Source: Halisarca cf. caerulea (lineage: Eukaryota > Porifera > Demospongiae > Chondrillida > Halisarcidae). Taken from it: a stretch of DNA of 64,000 bases. The stretch lies in the NCBI GenBank assembly GCA_963170055.1, contig CAUJGJ010000135.1, positions 376,001 to 440,000 on the forward strand, in the 5' to 3' direction. Under the pieces are notes generated by a model that saw nothing but the letters and a program-made list of their open reading frames with translations, ran no database searches and was not told where the DNA came from. Positions 21,701 to 32,029 of this stretch are shown in pieces (positions within the stretch are counted from its first letter, which is position 1; every line of letters begins with the position of its first letter). The position numbers and the translations under genes are program-made.

Positions 21701-24680
21701 CTTTCAAATCCAAATTTACCTATCAGGGTTGAGGGTACACTCAATTGAATGGCAGAGTACGAAGTGCATGTGTATAGTCTGTTCAGTTGGTACCAATCTT
21801 TAGGTGCTGGAACATGATTATCAGTTAGCTGTTTGGCATGTGGTTACTCAAACTTTATTGAATCACCAGCTTAAAGGTTGTGTCTGGTTAGTACAAACTG
21901 AAATACATCCTCCTAACACTTCTTCAAGTAGTTACACTTATCATGGTCCACGGCATGCTGCATGTCTAACATATGTTGCTGGAGAGATGCTGGAGATATA
22001 TATAGTCGAGTGAATGAACATACAAATATGAAATTAGACACATTTGGGAATAAATCACAACTTGGACTACATTCCATTTTATTCTCCATTTAGTTTTGTG
22101 TGAAGGTTTCCACGCACATCATGCATAATTCTATATATAATTATGGTAATATGGTAACCTGTTATTAACTGAAGACAGTGATTGTGTTTACACAACTACG
22201 TTTTCTATCCTAACGGTATTTCTGCTATGTACGCATACAGGAGTGCGGTCATAACGCTTACATGATAACGTTCTGCATGGCTAGTGAGAAGAAAATGGCT
22301 ATACTGGCAGTGCTACTACAACAAAGAGAAACTATAATGAAAAGACACATTCATATGGATAGATCGATGATGAAGCAGAGTATTACTTGGACACACAACT
22401 GACAAGCCATGCTGGAACATGATTGTCAGTTAGCTGCTTGGCATGTAGTTACCCGAACTATATTGAATCACCAGCTTAGAGGTTGTGTCTGGTTAGTACA
22501 AACTGAAAAACATCCTCCTAACACTTCTTCAAGTAGTTACACTTATCATGGTCCACGGCATGCTGCATGTCTAACATATGTTGCTGGAGAGATGCTGGAG
22601 ATATATATAGTCGAGTGAATGAACATACAAATATGAAATTAGACACATTTGGGAATAAATCACAACTTGGACTACATTCCATTTTAATCTCCATTTAGTT
22701 TTGTGTGAAGGTTTCCACGCACATCATGCATAATTCTATATATAATTATGGTAATATGGTAACCTGTTATTAACTGAAGACAGTGATTGTGTTTACAAAA
22801 CTACGTTTTCTATCCTAACGGTATTTCTGCTATGTACGCATACAGGAGTGCTGTCATAACGCTTACATGATAACGTTCTGCATGGCTAGTGAGAAGAAAA
22901 TGGCTATAATGGCAGTGCTACTACAACAAAGAGAAACTATAATGAAAAGACACATTCATATGGAGAGATCGATGATGAAGCAGAGTATTACTTGGACACA
23001 CAACTGACAAGCCATGCTGGAACATGATTGTCAGTTAGCTGCTTGGCATGTAGTTACCCGAACTATATTGAATCACCAGCTTAGAGGTTGTGTCTGGTTA
23101 GTACAAACTGAAAAACATCCTCCTAACACTTCTTCAAGTAGTTACACTTATCATGGTCCACGGCATGCTGCATGTCTAACATATGTTGCTGGAGAGATGC
23201 TGGAGATATATATAGTCGAGTGAATGAACATACAAATATGAAATTAGACACATTTGGGAATAAATCACAACTTGGACTACATTCCATTTTAATCTCCATT
23301 TAGTTTTGTGTGAAGGTTTCCACGCACATCATGCATAATTCTATATATAATTATGGTAATATGGTAACCTGTTATTAACTGAAGACAGTGATTGTGTTTA
23401 CACAACTACGTTTTCTATCCTAACGGTATTTCTGCTATGTACGCATACAGGAGTGCTGTCATAACGCTTACATGATAACGTTCTGCATGGCTAGTGAGAA
23501 GAAAATGGCTATAATGGCAGTGCTACTACAACAAAGAGAAACTATAATGAAAAGACACATTCATATGGAGAGATGATGAAGCAGAGTATTACTTGGACAC
23601 ACAACTGACACGCCATGCTGGAACAGGATTGTCAGTTAGCTGCTTGGCATGTAGTTACCCGAACTATATTGAATCACCAGCTTAGAGGTTGTGTCTGGTT
23701 AGTACAAACTGAAAAACATCCTCCTAACACTTCTTCAAGTAGTTACACTTATCATGGTCCACCAGCATGATGCATGTCCAGCATATGTTGCTGGAGATAT
23801 GCTGGAGATATAACAGTCGAGTGGACGAACATACAAGTATGAAATTTTGACACATTTGGCAATAAATCACAACTGGGGTTACATTTCATTTACAATTTAG
23901 GTGTGAGTGAAGATTTCCACACGCGTCACTTTAATTTGCATAGTTTTATGTATGGTAACCTGTTATTAACTGAAGACAGCGATTGTGTTTACACAACTAC
24001 GTTTTCTATCCTAACGGTATTTTTGTTATGTACACATGCAAGAGTGCTGTCATAGCGCTTACATGATAACATTCTGCACGATTAGTGAGAAGAAAATGTC
24101 TACTGACTGTGCTGCTACAACAAAGAGAAACTATAATGAAAAGACACACGAGTTCATATGGAGACATGATGAAACAGAATACTACTTGCATGGACATACA
24201 GCCCTAAAAGCCAGCAACAATAAACAAGAACTTCTGCAATTGAGCTTGTATTCAACTGTTGGGTCGTCATGCCTCTTGTAGGTCCTATGAGCAAGATACC
24301 TCAAAATAGACATGCATGTACAGCTGTCACTGGTGTAAATTAAGCTAATTATTGCAATTGTTGGTTTTGTCATTGTACTATGTTCATGCAAGGTTAGGGT
24401 GTAGTAGCATGACAGAGAGAGCACACAACCGATGAGGCAAGGTTAGTTTGAGTGCTTAGCTCTAATGCGTGTTTGGCTTTAATGTAAACAGGAGCAGAGA
24501 TAGGGAGGAGAAAAAATCATATCCCAGTTGCTTTGCTCTGACAGCATGCAGCTGCCAACATGAGGGTCAACTACGCATGTTCAAATAAAGGTATCCCTTA
24601 ATTGCTGCGAATGCAAAATTGTGCATTATACAAATACCTTGTACTTAAGTAAACTATGTTTAATTGTATTATATACTTAT
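21700..24680 (+). repeat. 1.15-kb repeat family, unit 4 with internal 605-bp triplication
   Basis: This unit is about 3 kb because its first half is repeated: ATGCTGGAACA occurs at 21804, 22409 and 23014 (605-bp period) and again at 23615. Copies 2 and 3 are nearly identical. A 69-codon frame is open in the first three copies, but I take it to be carried along by the duplication. Confidence 0.92.
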
Positions 24681-27120
24681 AGCTTTCAAATCCAAATTTA
24701 CCTATCAGGGTTGAGGGTACACTCAATTGAATGGCAGAGTACGAAGTGCATGTGTATAGTCTGTTCAGTTGGTACCAATCTTTAGGTGCTGGAACATGAT
24801 TATCAGTTAGCTGTTTGGCATGTGGTTGCTCAAACTTTATTGAATCACCAGCTTAAAGGTTGTGTCTGGTTAGTATAAACTGAAATACATCCTCCTAACA
24901 CTTCTTCAAGTAGTTACACTTATCATGGTCCACGGCATGCTGGATGTCTAACATATGTTGCTGGAGATATGCTGGAAATACATATAGTCGAGTGAATGAA
25001 CATACAAATATGAAATTTCGACACATTTTGAAATGAATCACAACTGGGGCTACATTGCATTGTATTTCTCCATCTAGTTTTGCGTGAAGATTTCCATGTG
25101 CATCACTTAAATTTGCATAGTTCTATATATGGTAAACTATTATTAACTGAAGACATTGATTGTGTTTAAACAAATACGTTTTTCATCATAATGGTATTCC
25201 TGTTACTTACACATGCAGGAATGTTGTCATAATGCGTACATGATAACGTTCTGCACGATTAGTGAGAAGAAAATGGCTACTGACAGTGCTGCTTTTAAAA
25301 CAAAGAGAAACTATAATGAAAAGATGCATTCATATGGAGAGCAGAATCCTACTTGGACATACAACTGTAAAAGCCAGCGACAAAAAACAAGAACTTCTGC
25401 TATTAAGGCTATATGCAACTGTTGTGTCCTTGTGTCTCTTGCAGGTCCTATGAGCAAGATACCTCAAAATAGACATCTGTTACTGGTGCAAATTAAGCGC
25501 ATTATTGCAATTGCTGGTTTTGTCATTGTACTATGTTCCTGCAAGGTTAAGGTGTAGTTATTGTAGCATGACAGACAGTACACAATAGACGAGGCGAGGA
25601 TATTTTGAGTGCTCAGCTCTAGTGCGTGTTTGGCTTTAATGTAAACAGAAGCAGGAGAAAAAATCATATCCCAGTTGCTTTGCTCTGACAGCATGCAGCT
25701 GCCAACATGAGGGTCAACTACGCATGCTCAAATAAAGGTATCTCTTGCTGCGAATGCAAATGTGCATTATACAAAATTTGTCATTATTAAGTAAACTATG
25801 TTTAACTGTAATATATACATAGCTTTCAAATCCAAATTTACCTAACGAGATTGAGGGTATATGCACTCAATTGAATGGCAGAGTACAAAATGCATGTGGT
25901 ACAGTCTGTTCAGTTGGTACCAATCTTTAGGTGTTGGAACATGATTTCAGTTAGCTCTTTGGCATACAGTTAATGGAACTTTATTGACTCACCAGCAAAG
26001 AGGTTGTATCTAGTTAGTACAAACTGAAAAACATCCTCTTAACACTCCTTCATGCAAGTAGTTACACTTATCATGGTCCGCGGCATGATGCATGTCTAAC
26101 GTATGTTGCTGAAGAGATGCTGGAGACAAATATAGTCAACTTAACAAATATACAAATATAATGAAATTTTGACACATTTGACAATGAATTACAACTAGGG
26201 CTACGCTCCATTTTATTTCTCCAACTGGTTTTGCGTGAAGATTTCAACGCGCATCACTTCAATTTGTGTAGTTCTATATATGGGAAATTCTTAATAACTG
26301 AAGAAAGTGATTGTGTTTACACAACTATGTTTTCTATCCTAACGGTATCTCAGAGTCTGCTATGTACGCATGCAGGAGTGTTGTCATAAAGCATACATGA
26401 TAACGTTCTGCATGGACGATTAGTGAGAAGAAAATGTCTACTGACAGTGTTGCTACAACAAAGAGAAACTTTAATGAAAAGACAAATTCTCATGGGGAAA
26501 TGATGAAGCAGAATACTACTTGGGCACATAACTGTAAAAGCCAGCTACAATAAACAAGAACTTCTGTTATTGAGCCTATATTCAACTGTTGGGTCCTTGT
26601 GTCTCTTACAGGTCCTATGAGCAAGATGCCTCCTAATAGACAGCTATCACTGGTGTATATTAAGCGTATTATTGCAATTGTTGGTTTTGTCATTGTACTA
26701 TGTTCCTGCAAGGTTACGGTGTAGTAGCATGACAGAGAGAACACAGTCAATAAGGCGTGGGTAGTTTGAGGGCTTAGCTTTAGTGAGTGTTTGGCTTTAT
26801 TATTAATAATGTAAACAGGATCAGAGATAGAGAGGAGAAAAAATCATGTCCTAGTTTATTTTACTTTGCTCTGACAGCATGCAGCTGCCAACATGAGGGT
26901 CAACTACGCATGCTCAAATAAAGGTATCTCTTGCTGCAAATGCAAATGTGCATTAATATACAGATACTTTGTTATTAAGTAAACTATGTTTAACTGTATT
27001 AAAAAAAAAGTATGCATGTAAAAAAAGGTTGAGGGTACACTCAATTGTGTGGCAGAGTACAAAATGGATGTGTATAGTCTGTTCAGTTGGAAGTGATCAA
27101 AAATGAGAAATGAAATTGTT
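24680..27120 (+). repeat. 1.15-kb repeat family, units 5, 6 and truncated 7
   Basis: Unit starts (GTTGAGGGTACACTCAATTG or close variants) lie at 24712, 25851 and 27029. Units 5 and 6 are full; unit 7 stops after about 100 bp at 27100. Confidence 0.9.
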
Positions 27121-27173
27121 GGAAAATCTTAAAATTATCAGTACTCAGATATTCAAGGAGGTAGACGACATAT

Positions 27174-27176
<3 letters not shown>

Positions 27177-27224
<48 letters not shown>

Positions 27225-27260
27225 CATATATATATATATTATATATGTGTGTGTGTATAT
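27177..27260. repeat. (AT)n microsatellite
   Basis: TA-rich run with short GTGTG interruption; followed at 27297-27385 by a reversed fragment of the 1.15-kb family (CAACTGAACAGTATACACAT). Confidence 0.95.
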
Positions 27261-27387
27261 GTATGTATGTACATGTATATATTATGTGTATATATCAACT
27301 GAACAGTATACACATGCACTTTGTACTCTGACATTCAAGTATACCCACATGCAACAATTTTAGGTAAATTGGATTTGAAAGCTATAT

Positions 27388-27388
<1 letters not shown>

Positions 27389-27458
<70 letters not shown>
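27389..27458. repeat. (CA)n microsatellite
   Basis: Pure CA run directly before the SINE-like element. Confidence 0.97.
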
Positions 27459-27460
<2 letters not shown>

Positions 27461-27799
27461 GGGTGCTGGTGGCTTAGTGGGCTGCTGATGCGACTACAAG
27501 AGCAGAGTTATGGGATGGACTAAGGTCCAATCCCAGTGATGGTGTTTCTGGCCTTTTTTCTCTACACCCCCCCGGCCACCACCAAGAGAGAAGAGTGAAG
27601 AATGCCCACTACAGCCACCAAAAGAATAGAACATTGCATGATTGAACATTTGACAGTTTATAATAACAATTAACAATGTAGTATGTTTGTTTGTTTGTGT
27701 TGTTGATTCTGTACTTGTGATTACTGGGCCCCCTGAAAAGTAGCCAATGGCTAAGTGGGTGTCCCAGTCTAAATAAGATTAATCCAATCCAATCCAATC

Positions 27800-27800
<1 letters not shown>
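27459..27800 (+). mobile_element. tRNA-derived SINE-like element
   Basis: The head resembles a tRNA internal promoter: A box TGGCTTAGTGG at 27470-27480 and B box GGTCCAATCCC at 27524-27534, spaced as in tRNA genes. A non-tRNA body follows, and the 3' end is an AATCC tandem (AATCCAATCCAATCC), the kind of short tandem tail seen in SINEs mobilised by CR1/L2-type LINEs. There is no anticodon-stem fold good enough to call a tRNA gene. Confidence 0.75.
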
Positions 27801-27838
<38 letters not shown>

Positions 27839-28064
27839 AAGTCGATTTCTGTGTTGTGTTTCATGCATTAATACTGGCTATTATATAAGACAAGTTAAAA
27901 AGTATCCAAGTTTGCCCAAATATCAGTTCCACACTAAATGTTCTCAGTAATGCGTGTATCTGAGTTTGAATGACATTGTGTTGGATGTTATTTACTCCAT
28001 GTATATGTATCTTCTGTTGCTGTAGCAACCATTAATTCGCTATAAAAGGAAAAACCACACGAAC

Positions 28065-28655
28065 AAGGGTGTATAAAAACCATTTAAAAATGGTAAAAGG
28101 ATGTAGGATTGACACAGGATCATGCCAAAAGCCATCATCAAAAAAGGATTCTCCAAAAACACTTGGAACAAGGGTAAGTTGCAAAACCGGTAGAGGGCTA
28201 GGTGAGCTGGGCAAGACAGGCATAGGGCTAGATAAGCATAGGGCTAGATGAGCATAGGGCTAGATGAGCATAGGGCTACACATACATGAGGCTAGACGGG
28301 TATAGGGCTAGACAGAGTTTAGTTGGACTGAGTGCACACTGTGCAAATTCCTACATCCCGCATGTGCAGCACTTTACACAGTACATATGTTCTGCGGGAT
28401 GTAGGAATTTGCACAGTGTGCACTCAGTCCAACTAAACTCTGTCTAGCCCTATACCCGTCTAGCCTCATGTATGTGTAGCCCTATGCTCATCTAGCCCTA
28501 TGCCTGTCTTGCCCAGCTCACCTAGCCCTCTACCGGTTTTGCAACTTACCCTTGTTCCAAGTGTTTTTGGAGAATCCTTTTTTGATGATGGCTTTTTGCA
28601 GGATCCTGTGTCAATCCTACATCCTTTTACCATTTTTAAATGGTTTTTATACACC

Positions 28656-28658
<3 letters not shown>
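28065..28658. mobile_element. Foldback palindrome element 2, ~594 bp
   Basis: It has the same plan as element 1: tips GTATAAAAACCATTTAAAAA and complement, arm interiors with CATAGGGCTAGA-type units, centre with ATTCCTACATCCCGC. The arms match each other almost base for base, apart from two substitutions near the left arm outer third and two extra 16-bp CATAGGGCTAGATGAG-type units in the left arm. Between the two elements only the tips, the repeat motif and the centre are shared. A TA microsatellite abuts the right end. Confidence 0.85.
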
Positions 28659-28692
<34 letters not shown>

Positions 28693-28979
28693 TATGATAT
28701 GTATATTCGTATTACATTTTGTTATAGGTTTGTACAATATACCCATCGTACATGTGCATTTCTTCACATACGATTGTGTTTTTTTATGCAACCTTGGATA
28801 CTTCTTACCCATGTGCAAACATTAGAGATTTTATTATTTGTAAGAATACACATGGCTCAAACACTATGCTGTCTGTTGAGAAATTTCAGCTCCATAATCG
28901 CCATTGGAACCCAGTGTTTTAACTGGCCTACAGTCAGTCAAGAAAGGGTTATCGTAGATCTGGGTTTAACTACACAAAT

Positions 28980-29385
28980 TAAGTGATGTGTGGAAACCTT
29001 CATTAGACCAGCTAGATGAAGGAATAAAAGGAATGTAGCCACAATTGTGAATCAATGCCAAATGCATCAAAGTTAAATATTTGTTTACTCGACTACATGT
29101 GCTCTCCAGCAACATATTATATGATAGACATGCATGCCTGTGGATCATGATAAGCATTGCCACTTGAAGAGGTGCTAGGAGGATGTTTTTGAGCTGGTAC
29201 TAACCAGACACAAACTCTAAGCTGGGGAAATAGAATAACTCCTAACAGCTAAACTGCTAATCATGCTCCAGCACCTAAAGGTTATGACCAACTGAACAGT
29301 ATATGTATGTAGTACTTGGTACTCTGTCATTGAAGTGTACCCTCAACCTTATAAGAGTTAAATTTGGATTTGAAAGTTACATTAC
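28980..29385 (-). repeat. 1.15-kb repeat family, inverted partial unit
   Basis: The reverse complement carries the landmarks GGTTGAGGGTACACTTCAAT, TTCAGTTGGTCATAACC and TCTGGTTAGTACCAGCTC. An inverted unit also closes the array in copy B (43030-43470). Confidence 0.85.
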
Positions 29386-29394
29386 ATGTATATA

Positions 29395-29490
29395 TACTGT
29401 AGATGCGGATTATTTTGCGGGCTTAAAATTTTGCTAAAATATTGCATACCGAAGAACATTCGCAATCTAATATTTGCGGTTTACACTGTA
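29395..29490. mobile_element. Possible ~95-bp inverted-repeat element
   Basis: TACTGTAGATGCGGATTA and TTTGCGGTTTACACTGTA are roughly complementary ends. Weak. Confidence 0.35.
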
Positions 29491-29499
29491 TACATAGTA

Positions 29500-30477
29500 A
29501 CAACTCAAACTATCCTTCCCTCATCAATTATGTACATGTACTATCCAGTAATGGTAATGTTGTGTGTTGTGTGTGTTGACTCTTCTGTTAATTGCTGTGT
29601 GTCCAAGTGTACAACCTGTACCAGGCGTCAGATATCCTAAAGTCAATGATGCATGACAACATAGAGCATTGAAACCCTTTATAATAGCCAGTAGACTAGT
29701 GCACTTCTGGTAGCAAACAGACTGACCAAAGACTCAGAGAATTTATTGAATCATAGGATAAAAGCTCATTTGACAATTTAAGTCTTGCCGTAACGTATTG
29801 GCCATGGTAGCTATGCAATGTGAGTCTCTTCTATACTTTGTTTACACAGTACACCTTTCTTAATCATCTGTATATAGCAGTACAATACAGGGAATGATTT
29901 TCTATTTCAAAATATTTATGATTCCGCTTTGGGTCCGGGTTCTAAAAAATACAAAAAAATGTTTCAGAGTTACTTGTTTCCGTTTCCAACTTTCGCTTCA
30001 CAACCTGATATCAACCATCATATTTGCAAGGTTAAACATGTTTTTTAACTTCTATCACATAATTTCAGGTAAATAGTCTAACACAAAGGTACAACTAAAT
30101 CATGAAGCTGGATGATGCATGAATATGTGGACCAAAACAGGCAAACTAGTTAAATCTGCGCTCCATCTCACCATTGGAAAACAATTCTTAGCATGATCCT
30201 TGAAGCCTTGGTATTGCCATTTAGAAGGTACTGTTGTGTAATTTGAATGGTCTTGATTGACTAGAAATGATTAATTGATTGAGTGGCTGGAGTTTCCTAC
30301 TATAAATGTCATATCCAGTCAAAGATTCACAATTCTGATTGGCAACAGCAATTCTGTTTCACACTGCTAAATCCGTATTTTCTGTTTTTTCCGTGATCAT
30401 GGAAAATCATTCCCTCCAAGTATATATGTGTACTTCTTTTGGATATAATATTTCATTGTTAACATATTCACTATCAC
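29500..30477 (+). promoter_or_regulatory. Upstream region of C2 gene, shared with two other copies
   Basis: The segment from TGTTGTGTGTTGTGTGTGTT through GTACACCTTTCTTAATCATC is repeated upstream of the C2 pseudogene (48990-49365) and again, without a C2 frame, at 45760-46110. This is the likely promoter/5' flank; no core promoter element is certain. Confidence 0.5.
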
Positions 30478-30903
30478 ATGCATATGCATATAGATACCTT
30501 TGCTATCGGCATTCTGCTGCTTTCAAGCATATTCTATGCCAACGGAGATGTCACTGGACCACTTAAAGTGCTCATAAAAAGTGCTTCAGACCTGCCAGAC
30601 ACGGATGGGTGGTTCAATTTGCCAGATCCTTATGTTGGGGTCTATGCCTATAGGTCTGATGGAACATCATTAAAGAAAAGCACTGATGATATTTCTGGAA
30701 ACCTCGATCCAGTTTTTAACGAGGAGCTTGTATTTGGTCCAGGAACGTGGTCGTACTTCCTCATGAAAGTTTTCGATGTAGACGTACATGAGGATGACAT
30801 AATGATTGATGAAATCCGAGTGGATATCGTTGCGGGTGACGCCGGGAAAACACAGAGCACTGCCACAAGTGGACCACGAGTTAAGTATATTTACTACATA
30901 TAA
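30478..30903 (+). CDS. Secreted single C2-domain protein
   Basis: A 141-codon single-exon frame. Residues 1-23 form a signal peptide (IDTFAIGILLLSSIFYANG). A C2 domain follows to about residue 130: start GPLKVLIKSASDLPDTDGW, LPDPYVGVYAY for the first Ca-binding loop, LDPVFNEELVFGPG, and FDVDVHEDDIM for the third loop with several Asp/Glu available for calcium. Secreted single C2 domains are unusual; the domain resembles the C2 of perforin-like proteins in its loop layout, though no MACPF domain is nearby. A broken copy lies at 49366-49789. The second Met (codon 3) is equally possible as start and aligns with the start in the pseudogene. Function is unknown; lipid or calcium binding is inference from the fold. 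Confidence 0.8.
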   Translation: MHMHIDTFAIGILLLSSIFYANGDVTGPLKVLIKSASDLPDTDGWFNLPDPYVGVYAYRSDGTSLKKSTDDISGNLDPVFNEELVFGPGTWSYFLMKVFDVDVHEDDIMIDEIRVDIVAGDAGKTQSTATSGPRVKYIYYI

Positions 30904-31429
30904 GCAGCTACTACCAGTCTCAGAGTACTAATTTCAATGCAAACATTATCCTTACTGCACTAGCAGCATACGTATATTATATAAGGTAAAGATTCTAATA
31001 AAAGTAATTATAATCTAATAATTCCTAACAAATGTGGTGAAAGGCATGAATCACAATGCTTTGTTGAAAGCCAAACTGCAATTGCATGATCACCGTGCAG
31101 AGACAGTGATGAGGGATATTGCTATGGGGAACTTGTATGGGTGCATGCAAGTGCTTGCATACATTATTGGCCATATAAGTCTACAAAGGCCCCAAAAGTG
31201 CATGTTTGGTCATAAATCACAGCTAAGTTGAACTACTGCTACTGCGGGTAAACAATGGATAATGCACTGTATAATACTTGCTTAAGTTTGCGCTACAATT
31301 AAGTTGATGCAATAAATTCGACCAAAAGTTTAGCTACTCAGAGAAATTCATGCCATGCTAGCAACTACTGTACTGAACTATACTCAGAAACCTGCGTTGA
31401 GATAAATCAGTACATTCAAAGTCACTGGG

Positions 31430-31760
31430 GTTGCTGCAGACTACATAGTATAGGCTGAAGGCAAGATGGAAGAACTGTTTTGAGAAAGTCTACATTCCTG
31501 CCTTTCCAAGCTGTTCTCTTCACCAACAGTGAACTGACACTCCAGTTATAGATAGATGTGTTTGACGATGCGCACAGTTGTCAGTCTGCTGACCATGCAG
31601 TCCATACCCCAAATATCATATAAAGCACCACTACTAGTTAATAAAGTTAATAATCTGCTACAGTCATATATAGCCACTCGCTCCATACATCGCACACAAC
31701 CTCCATACATCTCCGTGCAGTTCTGTATAGACTTGATGAATCTATGGTTAGAGAACCACA
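31430..31760 (-). pseudogene. Decayed SRCR exon (copy A)
   Basis: The + strand tracks the intact SRCR exon at 53719-54003: GGGGTTGCTGCAGA, AACTGTTTTGAGAAAGTCTA, AGCTGTTCTCTTCACC, CAGTGAACTGACACT, CAGTTGTCAGTCTGCTGACC, CATCTCCGTGCAGTTCTGTA. Several indels break the frame. The conserved flank TAGAGAACCACATAATAG follows, as at 51070. Confidence 0.75.
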
Positions 31761-31784
31761 TAATAGCGAGTATAAAATTAATAC

Positions 31785-31822
31785 AAACACACACACACAC
31801 ACACACTGCACATATGCACACA

Positions 31823-31885
<63 letters not shown>

Positions 31886-31919
31886 ACACGTACACACACA
31901 TGTACACACACACACACAT

Positions 31920-32014
<95 letters not shown>
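31785..32014. repeat. (CA)n microsatellite, ~230 bp, interrupted
   Basis: CA run with ACGTAC and ATGTAC interruptions. The equivalent position in copy B (51117-51181) also carries a CA run. Confidence 0.97.
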
Positions 32015-32017
<3 letters not shown>

Positions 32018-32029
32018 TGGAACCTTGGA

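Noticed and set aside
21804..23223. Three near-identical 69-codon frames as a gene family
   Set aside because: They follow exactly the 605-bp DNA repeat, lack an upstream signal, and other units of the same repeat do not keep the frame.
24182..25557. 80-114-codon frames in the 1.15-kb repeat on both strands
   Set aside because: The frame is not preserved between units and no known domain is visible.
27459..27545. tRNA gene
   Set aside because: A and B boxes are present but no acceptor or anticodon stem forms; better explained as a SINE head.
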